Made by a program: the position numbers and the translations under genes. The notes below the pieces were generated by a model. It saw nothing but the letters and a program-made list of their open reading frames with translations. It ran no database searches and was not told the origin of the DNA. From the NCBI GenBank assembly GCA_947085045.1, contig CAMTUU010000004.1:124001-188000 (forward strand): 64,000 bases of DNA, read 5' to 3'. The DNA comes from Pseudolysinimonas_A sp947085045. Its GTDB lineage: Bacteria > Actinomycetota > Actinomycetes > Actinomycetales > Microbacteriaceae. Shown in pieces: positions 18,190 through 26,334 of the stretch (positions within the stretch are counted from its first letter, which is position 1; the number at the start of each line of letters is the position of its first letter).

Positions 18190-19449
18190 ATGACCTCTCT
18201 CACCCATCCGGGCGACGCGTTATCGCGCTCCGCACGGGTCGTCTACGTGATCGTCCTCGGCCTCCTGGTCGGGCTCGGTCCGTTCACGATCGACCTGTAT
18301 CTGCCGGCTTTCCCGGTCGTCGCTGACGAGTTCGGGGCGTCCGAGGCGACGATCCAGCTCACGCTGACCGCGACGATGATCGGCTTCGGCCTCGGGCAGC
18401 TCGTCATCGGACCGTGGAGCGACACCGTGGGCCGGAAGCTCCCGCTCATCCTCGCCACCGTGCTGCACGTCGGCGCCAGCATCGGCGTCGCCTCCGCACC
18501 CGACATCGGATGGGTGCTGGTGTTCCGCGTGCTGCAGGGCGTCGGCGCGGCCGGCGGCGGCGTGGTCGCGATGGCGACCGTGCGCGACCTGTTCGGCGGC
18601 CAGCCGCTGGTCAGGATGCTGTCGCGCCTCGCGCTCGTCACCGGACTCGCGCCGATCCTCGCCCCGGTCATCGGCTCGCAGCTGCTGGCCGTGCTCGACT
18701 GGCGCGGACTGTTCCTCGCGCTCGCCGGGTACGGCATCCTCGTCACGATCCTCGCCGCGACGTTCATCGTCGAGACGCTACCGCCCGAACGGCGGCGGGT
18801 GAAAGGCCACAGCACGATCGCGCAGCGCTACCGGGCGGTGCTCTCCGACCGCGTGTTCATCGGCGTCGCACTCATCGCCGGGCTGATGTTCTCCGGACTG
18901 TTCGCCTACCTCTCGGCGTCGTCGTTCGTGTTCCAGGAGGTCTACGGCCTCGACGCCCAGCAGTTCGGGATCGTCTTCGCAGTGAACTCGGTTGGGCTCG
19001 CGGCGTCGTCGCAGGTGGCATCCCGGCTCATGCGCCGGTTCGCCCCACCCAAGATCCTGGCGATCTCGCTCCCGCTGATGGCGCTCGCCGGGTTCGGAGC
19101 CGCCGGTGCTGCGGCGCTCGGCGCGCCGTTCGCCGTGATCCTCGCCTGCACGTTCGTCTTCCTCTCCTGCGCGGGCCTGAGTTTCCCGTGCGTCCAAGTC
19201 ACGGCGCTTGCGCCACACGGCGCGGAGGCCGGCACCGCGGCGGCCCTGCTCGGTGCGATCAACTTCGGGATCGCGAGCACCGCGGCGCCGATCGTCGGCC
19301 TGTTCGGCACGGAGTCCGCGATTCCGATGGGACTCGGGATGGGCCTCGCGATCAGCGTCGCGATCGTGCTGCTCTGGGTGGTCGTGCGGCCGCTGCGGTC
19401 GAAGCCGATCGGCGACGACGACGCTGTCCACGCCACCTCCGGTCACTGA
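18190..19449 (+). CDS. MFS drug-resistance transporter, Bcr/CflA type
   Basis: A 419-residue, twelve-helix major facilitator. GLGPFTIDLYLPAFPVVADEFGASEATIQLTLT is the characteristic first helix and loop of the Bcr/CflA subfamily, and GQLVIGPWSDTVGRKLPL is the MFS motif A region. It probably exports drugs or metabolites by proton antiport. ATG 18190 is supported by AGGAAC 5 nt upstream. The gene stands alone between the cyclase gene and the PAP2 phosphatase. Confidence 0.88.
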   Translation: MTSLTHPGDALSRSARVVYVIVLGLLVGLGPFTIDLYLPAFPVVADEFGASEATIQLTLTATMIGFGLGQLVIGPWSDTVGRKLPLILATVLHVGASIGVASAPDIGWVLVFRVLQGVGAAGGGVVAMATVRDLFGGQPLVRMLSRLALVTGLAPILAPVIGSQLLAVLDWRGLFLALAGYGILVTILAATFIVETLPPERRRVKGHSTIAQRYRAVLSDRVFIGVALIAGLMFSGLFAYLSASSFVFQEVYGLDAQQFGIVFAVNSVGLAASSQVASRLMRRFAPPKILAISLPLMALAGFGAAGAAALGAPFAVILACTFVFLSCAGLSFPCVQVTALAPHGAEAGTAAALLGAINFGIASTAAPIVGLFGTESAIPMGLGMGLAISVAIVLLWVVVRPLRSKPIGDDDAVHATSGH

Positions 19450-19457
19450 GCCGCGGT

Positions 19458-19463
19458 TAACGT
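19458..19463 (+). promoter_or_regulatory. -10 hexamer for a leaderless start (PAP2 gene)
   Basis: TAACGT, then GGGGGG, then ATG 19470: the 6-nt spacing again. Confidence 0.5.
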
Positions 19464-19469
19464 GGGGGG

Positions 19470-20162
19470 ATGAGAGCCGCCGCTGCGAGATTGCTCGCGA
19501 CGGGGCGCGGACCGTTCAGCCGAGTCGCTGGTGCCACCGGGCGGCGGGGTGCGGCGATCGGCGCCGGTGCGGCATCCGCCGGGGCGCTCCTGCTCGGTCT
19601 GATCATCGTCCGACGGGGCACCCCCGACCTCGATCTGCGATGGATGGCGGCGATCGCCCGCACGCGGTCGCCGATCCTCGACGGCGCGGCTCTGGTCTTC
19701 GACGTGCTGGGGAGCAACCGGTTCGCGGTCTTCGTCGTCCCGGTCGCGTTCGCGGTGGTGCTGCTCCTGCGGCGGCGACCCTGGGCGGCACTCCTCTTCC
19801 TGTTCACCCCGGCGGTCGGCGCGGCTGTCACGCAGGCGCTGAAGCTGCTCTACGCCCGCGAGCGCCCCGACGGCGGCCTGCTCGACCTCGGCAGCTTCGC
19901 CTACCCGTCGGGTCATGTCGCGAACGCCGCTACCTTCGCCGTGCTGCTGGTCGTGCTGTTCCCGCGCGGGTCGGCCGTGATCGCCGGATCCGCGTACGTC
20001 GTGTGGATGGCGCTCAGCCGCACGTACCTGGGGGTGCACTGGGCCACCGACACGGTCGGCGGAGCTCTGTGGGGGGTGGCGATGGGTGTCGTCGCCTGGG
20101 CGGTGCTCGCGCCGTGCCTGACGCGCGAGCGCGAACGCCGAGCCGCTAACGTCGAGCCATGA
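19470..20162 (+). CDS. PAP2-family membrane phosphatase
   Basis: A 230-residue integral membrane protein with the three type 2 phosphatidic-acid phosphatase motifs: KLLYARERP (K-x6-RP), YPSGHVANA (PSGH) and SRTYLGVHWATDTVGG (SR-x5-H-x3-D). It probably dephosphorylates a lipid phosphate or polyprenyl pyrophosphate at the outer face. The stop overlaps the next start in ATGA at 20159-20162. Confidence 0.9.
   Translation: MRAAAARLLATGRGPFSRVAGATGRRGAAIGAGAASAGALLLGLIIVRRGTPDLDLRWMAAIARTRSPILDGAALVFDVLGSNRFAVFVVPVAFAVVLLLRRRPWAALLFLFTPAVGAAVTQALKLLYARERPDGGLLDLGSFAYPSGHVANAATFAVLLVVLFPRGSAVIAGSAYVVWMALSRTYLGVHWATDTVGGALWGVAMGVVAWAVLAPCLTRERERRAANVEP
20147..20152 (+). promoter_or_regulatory. -10 hexamer for a leaderless start (saccharopine-dehydrogenase-like gene)
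   Basis: TAACGT inside the end of the PAP2 gene lies 6 nt before ATG 20159. The same hexamer serves the PAP2 gene itself. Confidence 0.5.
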
Positions 20163-21436
20163 GAATCCTGCTGGTGGGCGCCGGCGGCGTCGGCGATGCG
20201 ATCGCCAAGATCGCCGCCCGTCGCGACTTCTTCGAGACGATCGTGGTGAGCGACTACGACGTCACCCGCGCGGAGCGCACGATCGCCTGGATCGCCGCGA
20301 AGCACGGCGACCAGGGCGCCCGCTTCGTCGCCGCGCAGATCGACGCCTCCGACCCGTCGTCGGTCGAGGCGGTGGCCCGCGAGCACGGCGCCACGCACGT
20401 GATGAACGCGGTCGAGCCCAAGTTCGTCCCGACGATCTTCGCGGGCGCCCTCGCCGCCGGGGCGGACTACCTCGACATGGCGATGAGCCTCTCGGAGCCG
20501 CATCCCGAGAACCCCTACTCCGAGACCGGCGTGAAGCTCGGCGACGACCAGTTCGCGCAGGCCCCGGACTGGCAGAGCGCCGGCCGTCTCGCACTCGTCG
20601 GGATGGGCGTCGAGCCGGGCCTCTCCGACGTCTTCGCGCGGTACGCCGCCGACGAGCTGTTCAGCGAGATCGACGAGCTCGGTACCCGCGACGGCGCCAA
20701 CCTCGTGGTGCGCGACGAGAACGGCGAGGAGATCTTCGCTCCGTCGTTCAGCATCTGGACGACGATCGAGGAGTGCCTCAACCCGCCGGTGGTGTGGGAG
20801 AAGGACAGGGGCTGGTTCACGACCCCGCCGTTCTCCGAGCCCGAGGTCTTCGTCTTCCCCGAGGGCATCGGACCGGTCGAGTGCGTCAACGTCGAGCACG
20901 AGGAGGTGCTGCTCATGCCGCGTTGGGTCGACGCGAAGCGCGTCACCTTCAAGTACGGCCTGGGCGACGAGTTCATCGGCATCCTCAAGACGCTCCACCA
21001 GCTGCACCTCGACTCGACGGTGCCGATCCGGGTGCGCAGCGCGAACGGTCCTGTCGAGATCGCACCGCGGGATGTCGTCGCCGCCGCCCTCCCCGACCCG
21101 GCGACGATCGGCCCGCGGATGACCGGCAAGACCTGCGCCGGACTCTGGGTGACCGGCACCGGCACCGAGGGGACGCCCCGCGAGGTGTACCTGTACCACG
21201 TGAGCGACAACGAGTGGACGATGGCCGAGTACGAGAGCCAGTGCGTCGTCTGGCAGACGGCCCTCAACCCCGTCATCGCGCTCGAGCTGCTCTCGACGGG
21301 TGTGTGGACGGGCGCGGGGGTGCTCGGCCCGGAGGCGTTCCCCGCCGCCCCGTTCCTGGAACTGATGGCGAAGCCCGAAGCCGACGGCGGCTACGGCCAG
21401 AAGTGGGGCCTCGAAGACCGGCTGGCGACGGCCTGA
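20159..21436 (+). CDS. Saccharopine dehydrogenase family protein
   Basis: A 425-residue oxidoreductase. It opens with an NAD(P)-binding Rossmann motif (ILLVGAGGVGDAIAKIAARR) followed by VVSDYDVTRAE and ends in the family C-terminal domain (GMGVEPGLSDVFARYAADEL, TGKTCAGLWVTGTG). Bacterial members act on amino-acid or polyamine derivatives, but most are uncharacterised, and I cannot assign the substrate. The YciI-like gene follows after 4 nt, so the two probably form one unit. Confidence 0.85.
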   Translation: MRILLVGAGGVGDAIAKIAARRDFFETIVVSDYDVTRAERTIAWIAAKHGDQGARFVAAQIDASDPSSVEAVAREHGATHVMNAVEPKFVPTIFAGALAAGADYLDMAMSLSEPHPENPYSETGVKLGDDQFAQAPDWQSAGRLALVGMGVEPGLSDVFARYAADELFSEIDELGTRDGANLVVRDENGEEIFAPSFSIWTTIEECLNPPVVWEKDRGWFTTPPFSEPEVFVFPEGIGPVECVNVEHEEVLLMPRWVDAKRVTFKYGLGDEFIGILKTLHQLHLDSTVPIRVRSANGPVEIAPRDVVAAALPDPATIGPRMTGKTCAGLWVTGTGTEGTPREVYLYHVSDNEWTMAEYESQCVVWQTALNPVIALELLSTGVWTGAGVLGPEAFPAAPFLELMAKPEADGGYGQKWGLEDRLATA

Positions 21437-21440
21437 CCCG

Positions 21441-21782
21441 ATGGCTCGCGATCTCGAGCGCTTCCAGCTCGTGCTGCTGCGGCGGCCGGAGGACGCGCCC
21501 GACTACGACGAGGCGACCCTCGACCGACTGATGGCCGAGCACCTGGCGTTCCTCGACGGGCTGCGGGAGCACGGTCTGACCGCGACGCACGGCCCCGTGC
21601 TCGACCAGCCCGACCCGTCGCTACGCGGCCTCGTGCTCTACCGCGTTCCGACCATCGAGGAGGCGCTGGAGATCGGCGGTCGCGACCCGCTCGTCATCGC
21701 GGGGCGACTCGAACTCGAGGGGATGACGTTCCTCTGCCCGCCCGGGGGTTTCACCGCTCCGGGCCTCCCGATTCAGGTGTAG
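21441..21782 (+). CDS. YciI-like domain protein
   Basis: A 113-residue protein of the YCII/dimeric alpha-beta barrel superfamily: FQLVLLRRPEDAPDYDEATLDRLMAEHLAFLDGLREHGL, then DQPDPSLRGLVLYRV and a histidine/aspartate pair typical of the fold. The function of the family is mostly unknown. No ribosome-binding site is clear; coupling to the upstream gene is likely. Its last 10 nt overlap the convergent carboxypeptidase gene. Confidence 0.75.
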   Translation: MARDLERFQLVLLRRPEDAPDYDEATLDRLMAEHLAFLDGLREHGLTATHGPVLDQPDPSLRGLVLYRVPTIEEALEIGGRDPLVIAGRLELEGMTFLCPPGGFTAPGLPIQV

Positions 21783-22795
21783 TCAGCGAACACCTTTTGT
21801 GCGGAGCCGTCGAGAGTCATCGTCCCGCCGTACGGCACGATCAACTGCGGCCGCGTGTGCCCGAATGGGACCCCCACGCAGACCACCGCCTCCGGGTTGT
21901 ATCGCTCGACCTGCTCGACCACGGCATCCCGTTGCGCGACCCGTCGACGGTCCCTCTCGGCGAGGTCGGGCTGATCCTCGAAGTAGCTCACAGGAGGCCG
22001 GGCGACGAGCACGCCGGCGACGACGCCCAGGATGCCGCGCTCGCCGAGTGCGCGCACCCAACGTCCGACCCAGTCGGCCGAGGGGAGCAGCTCGCTCGTC
22101 TCCAGCAAAAGGATCGCGCCGTCGAGATCATCCGGATCCGGCAGCCGCCCTGCGATTGCGAGTTCGTCGAGCACCTCAAGGCACCCGCCCCAGGTCGGCC
22201 CGGTGACGGCGTGCGCCGGGCCGTCCCACGACCACGGGCCAGTAGGAGTGCGTTCGCCGTATTCCTGAAGTGCTTCGGGAGTTTCCCAGAGCCGCCCGAA
22301 GTCCTCGGACTCGCCTGGGTCTGTGAGCTCAAGCGTTCCGCCATCGAGGAGCGCCGCCCGTAACGACGCGAGATGGATGTCGTCGATTCCGGGCCCGGCC
22401 CCCAAATGCACCTGTGTCGAGCCGCCGTAGAAGCCCGGGACGCCGAGCCGCCAGAGGTGGTTGAGCAGGTTCGTGTTGTCGCTGTAGCCGAGGAACGGCT
22501 TGGGGTTCGCGGCGAGGATTCGATCGTCGAGGTGCGGTATCACCGTGATCTGGTCGTATCCGCCGACGGTGGCCAACACCGCACCGATCGCCGGGTCGGC
22601 GAACGCGGCGTTCACGTCGGCGGCGCGCTCGGCTGCTGTGGCATCTGCGCGTCGAGTGGTCGGGTACTCCACAGGGATCAGCCCGGTCGACTCGGTCAGA
22701 CGGCTCATCGCCTGTTCATGCACCTCTGGTCCGGCGGTGGGAGCCGCGAACGCGGGCGAGAGCACGGCGACCCGGCATCCGGGAGAGAGTTTCAT
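21773..22795 (-). CDS. S66 family LD-carboxypeptidase / MccF-like peptidase
   Basis: A 340-residue serine peptidase of family S66. It has the nucleophile elbow FLGYSDNTNLL (Ser about 115), the catalytic Glu in the TSELLPSADW region, and the catalytic histidine in GVPFGHTRPQ. Members cleave L,D-bonds in muropeptides (LdcA) or detoxify microcin-like acyl-adenylates (MccF); this one could be either. Its start ATG overlaps the stop of the ROK gene (ATGA), so it is co-expressed with a sugar regulator, an unexplained partnership. Confidence 0.88.
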   Translation of the reverse strand: MKLSPGCRVAVLSPAFAAPTAGPEVHEQAMSRLTESTGLIPVEYPTTRRADATAAERAADVNAAFADPAIGAVLATVGGYDQITVIPHLDDRILAANPKPFLGYSDNTNLLNHLWRLGVPGFYGGSTQVHLGAGPGIDDIHLASLRAALLDGGTLELTDPGESEDFGRLWETPEALQEYGERTPTGPWSWDGPAHAVTGPTWGGCLEVLDELAIAGRLPDPDDLDGAILLLETSELLPSADWVGRWVRALGERGILGVVAGVLVARPPVSYFEDQPDLAERDRRRVAQRDAVVEQVERYNPEAVVCVGVPFGHTRPQLIVPYGGTMTLDGSAQKVFADYT

Positions 22796-23943
22796 GCCCT
22801 CCAGGATGCCGGATCCCGCAGCAGCGAGCGGAACGCGAGCTCGGCCGCACCGATGAGCAGACGGTCCTCGCCCAGCGCCGCGGGCACGATCGAGACGCCC
22901 TCCATCGCCGCCGGGATCGTGGCCTCCGCGACCGCGGCCATGAGACCCTCCGGCTGCCAGGCGAGATGCGTTGCGAGGTAGCCGCCGAGCACGACCAGCT
23001 CGGGGTTGAACACGTTGACCGCGTTGCCGAGGGCGACTGCGAGGATGCCCTGCTGTCGCCGCAGTTCCGCCGTGACGCGCGGGTCGTCGCTCGCGGCGAT
23101 CGCGGTCGCGAGGGCCGGTTCGTCGACCTGCTCGAGTCCGAGCAGGTCGAGCACCCGGGCGCGGCTGACCTCGTCTTCGAGAGTGCCGCGTTCGGAGAGC
23201 CGGTCGCCCGCGCCCGGGCGGTTCTGACCGAACTCGCCCGCGTATCCGCCGCGGCCGGTGAGCGGCTCACCGCGCACGATGACTCCGCCGCCGATGCCGG
23301 ACGCGCCGCCGTTGAGGTAGAGCAGGTCGGCGACGCCGCGCCCCGCCCCGAACAGGTGCTCGGCGACGGCGCCGAGGGTGGCGTCGTTGTCGGCGTGCGC
23401 GGGGAGGCCGACGGCATCCTCGACCATCGCCGCGAAGGGCACCTCGCGCCAGCCGAGGTGAGGTGCCCAGCGCACGGTGCCGTCGGTCGCGCGCACGAGT
23501 CCGGGGATCGCCAGCCCGACGGCGGCGACCCGGGTGCCGCGTCGGGTGAGGTCGCGAACCAGTTCGGCGATGACGTCGACGGCGGTCGTCGGGTCGGGCA
23601 CGGTCTCCAGGGGGCGACGAATGCGCCCGACCACCCGCGCGCCGAGGCCCACCGCGGCGGCGGTGACGGCATCCACTTCGGGGTTCACGGCGATCGTCAC
23701 GGTCGCGGGGTTCACCTGCACGCCGGGGGAGGGCCGGCCGACGCCGCCGCTCGCGACGGGGTCGCCTTCGTCGAGGAGGCGGAGTTCAGCGAGCTCGGCG
23801 ACGAGGGCGGCGACGGTGGAGCGGTTGAGTCCGGTGAGGGCGGTCAGCTCGGCCCGGGACGCCGCGCGCCCGTGATGCACCAGATCGAGGATGGCGGCGA
23901 GGTTGCGGCGGCGCACGCCGTCGACGTTGTCCCCGGCTGGCAT
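22792..23943 (-). CDS. ROK-family regulator of the xylobiose-type operon, lacking the zinc motif
   Basis: A 383-residue ROK protein with an N-terminal winged helix (SRAELTALTGLNRSTVAALVAEL) and a kinase-like sugar domain (LYLNGGASGIGGGVIVRG). The usual ROK CxCGxxGCxE zinc motif is replaced by GEFGQNRPGAGDRLSERGTL with no cysteine. It diverges from the lipoprotein/permease/GH3 operon at 24062 and probably represses it. A TAGGGT hexamer (23950-23955) at 6 nt implies leaderless expression. Confidence 0.85.
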   Translation of the reverse strand: MPAGDNVDGVRRRNLAAILDLVHHGRAASRAELTALTGLNRSTVAALVAELAELRLLDEGDPVASGGVGRPSPGVQVNPATVTIAVNPEVDAVTAAAVGLGARVVGRIRRPLETVPDPTTAVDVIAELVRDLTRRGTRVAAVGLAIPGLVRATDGTVRWAPHLGWREVPFAAMVEDAVGLPAHADNDATLGAVAEHLFGAGRGVADLLYLNGGASGIGGGVIVRGEPLTGRGGYAGEFGQNRPGAGDRLSERGTLEDEVSRARVLDLLGLEQVDEPALATAIAASDDPRVTAELRRQQGILAVALGNAVNVFNPELVVLGGYLATHLAWQPEGLMAAVAEATIPAAMEGVSIVPAALGEDRLLIGAAELAFRSLLRDPASWRA

Positions 23944-23949
23944 GCGCTT

Positions 23950-23955
23950 ACCCTA
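23950..23955 (-). promoter_or_regulatory. -10 hexamer for a leaderless start (second ROK gene)
   Basis: On the minus strand TAGGGT, AAGCGC, then ATG 23943: the 6-nt spacing. Confidence 0.6.
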
Positions 23956-23964
23956 GTGCGCGGC

Positions 23965-23987
23965 ATTTGTTGTCCTTGACTACATAT
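23965..23987. promoter_or_regulatory. XylR-type operator at the bxl-like promoter
   Basis: ATTTGTTG-N7-CTACATAT has the same layout as the perfect palindrome between xylA and xylR (32269-32291): 14 of 16 arm bases agree. It overlaps the -35 element TTGACT of the bxl-like operon, so binding would block that promoter. Confidence 0.6.
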
Positions 23988-24004
23988 TGGGCGCGCCCTA
24001 CTAT
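23976..24004 (+). promoter_or_regulatory. Promoter of the bxl-like operon
   Basis: TTGACT (23976-23981), a 17-bp spacer and TACTAT (23999-24004). The spacer holds a perfect palindrome GGGCGCGCCC (23989-23998). The predicted start near 24011 gives a leader of about 50 nt with GAAAGG before ATG 24062. Confidence 0.75.
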
Positions 24005-24021
24005 CGACCTCACCCAATCAC

Positions 24022-24051
24022 TTTCGGCGCAGATGCCGAAACTTTCGAAAG
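24022..24051. promoter_or_regulatory. Composite operator downstream of the bxl-like promoter
   Basis: Three nested palindromes: TTTCGGC-N6-GCCGAAA (24022-24041), CGAAA-C-TTTCG (24037-24047) and CTTTCGAAAG (24042-24051). They lie just after the predicted transcription start. GAAA-N-TTTC palindromes are reported upstream of Streptomyces xylanase genes (recalled, not checked). The ROK regulator or XylR may bind here. Confidence 0.6.
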
Positions 24052-24061
24052 GCGTTCAAAG

Positions 24062-25351
24062 ATGAACAAGTCCCGCACCAAGAGGCTGGGCGCCCTCGTC
24101 GCAGCCTCCACGGTCGCGTTCCTCGGCCTCACCGGCTGCGCCCCCGCAGCCGGTGGCGACAGTGGCGACGTCACCCTCACCTGGTGGCACAACGCCACCT
24201 CCGACCCGCAGATGGGCATCTACGAGGAGGTCGCCGCCGAGTTCGAGGAGGCGAACCCCGGCGTCACCGTCGAAGTCACCGGCTACCAGAACGAAGACCT
24301 GCAGCGCACCCTCATCCCCAACGCCCTGCAGTCGGGCGACGCGCCGGACGTCTTCCAGGTCTGGCCCGGCGGCGAGGTCGCGGCCCAGGCCGAGGCCGGC
24401 TACCTCAAGGACCTGAGCGAACCGCTCGCCGACGAGATCGCCGCCTACGGAGGAGTCGTCAAGCCGTGGGAGGTCGACGGCAAGCAGTACGGGATGCCGT
24501 TCTCGTTCGGTGTGACAGGCATCTGGTACAACACCGAGCTGTTCGAGCAGGCCGGCATCGACGGCACGCCCGAGACGCTCGCCGAGTTGGAGGACGCCGT
24601 TGCGAAGCTGAAGGAGCTCGGCGTCGCCCCGATCGCGGTCGGCGCGGGCGACCTGTGGCCGGCCGGCCACTGGTGGTACCAGTTCGCGCTGGCGTCGTGC
24701 CCGACCGATGTGCTCCAGTCCTCGATCGCGAACCTCGAGTTCGACGACCAGTGCTGGGTCGATGCGGGCAACCAGCTCGAGGACTTCCTCGCCATCGAGC
24801 CGTTCAACGAGGGATTCCTCGCGACCCCGGCGCAGACCGGAGCCGACAGCTCGAACGGCCTGATGGCGAACCAGACCGCGGCCATGGAGTTCATGGGCCC
24901 GTGGAACGCCGGCACCATCGGCTCGCTCACCCCCGAGGGTGTCGCGCCGGAGTGGCTGTCGTGGTTCCCGTTCCCCAGCGTCCCCGGTGCCGCCGGCGAC
25001 CCGACGATCGCGATGGGCGGCGGTGACGGCTGGGGTGTCGCGGCCGACGCGCCCGACGAGGCCGTCGAGCTGGTGCGGTACCTGTCCAGCGCCGACGTGC
25101 AGCGCCGCTTCGCCGAAGCCGGGTCGGGCATCCCCGCCAACCCGGAGGCGGCCGACGCGCTGACCGACCCGAACCTGAAGGCCATCGCGGCCGGGCTCGC
25201 CGGTTCGTCGTACGTGCAGCTCTGGCTGGACAGCGCCCTCGGCCCGGCCTTCGGCAACCCGCTGAACCAGGCCATCGTGAACATCTTCGGCGGGACCGGT
25301 ACTCCCGAGGATGTCGTGCAGGCCCTGAAGGACACCGCCGCGGCCCAGTAG
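24062..25351 (+). CDS. Extracellular sugar-binding lipoprotein, family 1 (BxlE-like)
   Basis: A 429-residue solute-binding lipoprotein. The signal peptide ends in LTGC, with lipidated Cys26. The mature protein has family 1 features: LTWWHNATSDPQMGIYEEVA, VWPGGEVAAQAEAGYLKDLS, YGMPFSFGVTGIWYNTELF and AAMEFMGPWNAG. It captures an oligosaccharide for the two permeases that follow. With a downstream GH3 enzyme and a divergent ROK gene, the layout matches the Streptomyces bxlEFGA xylobiose operon (recalled); cello- or other oligosaccharides are possible. ATG 24062 has GAAAGG upstream. Confidence 0.88.
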   Translation: MNKSRTKRLGALVAASTVAFLGLTGCAPAAGGDSGDVTLTWWHNATSDPQMGIYEEVAAEFEEANPGVTVEVTGYQNEDLQRTLIPNALQSGDAPDVFQVWPGGEVAAQAEAGYLKDLSEPLADEIAAYGGVVKPWEVDGKQYGMPFSFGVTGIWYNTELFEQAGIDGTPETLAELEDAVAKLKELGVAPIAVGAGDLWPAGHWWYQFALASCPTDVLQSSIANLEFDDQCWVDAGNQLEDFLAIEPFNEGFLATPAQTGADSSNGLMANQTAAMEFMGPWNAGTIGSLTPEGVAPEWLSWFPFPSVPGAAGDPTIAMGGGDGWGVAADAPDEAVELVRYLSSADVQRRFAEAGSGIPANPEAADALTDPNLKAIAAGLAGSSYVQLWLDSALGPAFGNPLNQAIVNIFGGTGTPEDVVQALKDTAAAQ

Positions 25352-25371
25352 CCCCGGCATCCTTCTCCCAC

Positions 25372-25407
25372 GAGGCAGGGCCCGCTTCCCCGGGCGGGCC
25401 CTGCCTC
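25372..25407 (+). terminator. Intra-operon attenuator hairpin
   Basis: A perfect 14-bp stem: GAGGCAGGGCCCGC (25372-25385) with its complement at 25394-25407 and an 8-nt loop. It sits between the binding-protein gene and the first permease, where partial termination or RNA protection would give more binding protein than permease. Confidence 0.7.
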
Positions 25408-25430
25408 ACCTCTGAACAAGCGACAGTGGA

Positions 25431-26333
25431 ATGACCAGAACCTCAACTCTCCGCACGCGGCTCGAGATCGCGCTCTTCACCGGACCCGCCCTCATCGTCT
25501 TCTTCGGCTTCGTGATCCTGCCGGTCGTGCTGGCCGCGTTCTACAGCCTCTACAACTGGAACGGCCTGGGGCCCCTCGAGCGGTTCATCGGGATCGACAA
25601 CTACGTGCGGGCGCTCAATGACCCGGTCTTCATCCGGGCGATCGGCAACAACTTCACGATCGTCGTGCTCTCCCTCCTCGTGCAGGGACCGCTCGCGATC
25701 GGCGTGGCCCTCCTCCTCAACCGGAAGCTGCGCGGCCGCGTCGTCTTCCGCGCCCTCATCTTCGTCCCGTACGTCCTCGCCGAGGTCATCGCGGGTCTGT
25801 CCTGGAAGCTGCTCCTCTCCCCGCGCGGCGGGATCAACGCATTCCTCGAGAACGTCGGACTCGGCGACCTCGCCCAGCCCTGGCTCGCCAACCCCGACAT
25901 CGCGCTCGGCGTGATGTTCGTGATCCTCACCTGGAAGTACCTGGGTTTCGCGATCCTGCTGATGCTCGCCGGCCTGCAGGGCGTGCCGCAGGAGCTGCAG
26001 GAGGCGGCCGCGATCGACGGCGCGAGCTGGTGGCAGACGCAGTGGAGCGTCACGCTGCCGCTGCTGGCTCCGACGATCCGGATCTGGGCGTTCCTGTCGA
26101 TCATCGGCTCGCTGCAGCTCTTCGACATGGTCTGGGTGACCACCAAGGGCGGCCCGGTCGGCGCCACGAACACGATGGCGGTCTACATGCTCCAGAACGG
26201 ACAGGGGGCGCCGGGCTACGGCAGCGCGATCGCCGTGATCCTCTTCGTGATCTCGCTCATCGTGGCCGTCGTCTTCCAGCGGACGGTGATGCGCCGCGAC
26301 CTCGCGGGCGCCCTGACCGGGAAGGGGCGCTGA
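25431..26333 (+). CDS. Sugar ABC permease, MalF type
   Basis: A 300-residue permease with about six membrane helices and the ATPase-contact EAA loop LQEAAAIDGASWWQTQWSVTLP. ALIVFFGFVILPVVLAAFYSLYNWNG is the typical first helix of the sugar-specific family 1 permeases. It pairs with the next gene product as the transmembrane heterodimer (BxlF position). No ATPase gene is in the operon, so a shared MsiK-type ATPase encoded elsewhere is expected, as in Streptomyces (established for that genus, inferred here). Confidence 0.9.
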   Translation: MTRTSTLRTRLEIALFTGPALIVFFGFVILPVVLAAFYSLYNWNGLGPLERFIGIDNYVRALNDPVFIRAIGNNFTIVVLSLLVQGPLAIGVALLLNRKLRGRVVFRALIFVPYVLAEVIAGLSWKLLLSPRGGINAFLENVGLGDLAQPWLANPDIALGVMFVILTWKYLGFAILLMLAGLQGVPQELQEAAAIDGASWWQTQWSVTLPLLAPTIRIWAFLSIIGSLQLFDMVWVTTKGGPVGATNTMAVYMLQNGQGAPGYGSAIAVILFVISLIVAVVFQRTVMRRDLAGALTGKGR

Positions 26334-26334
26334 G

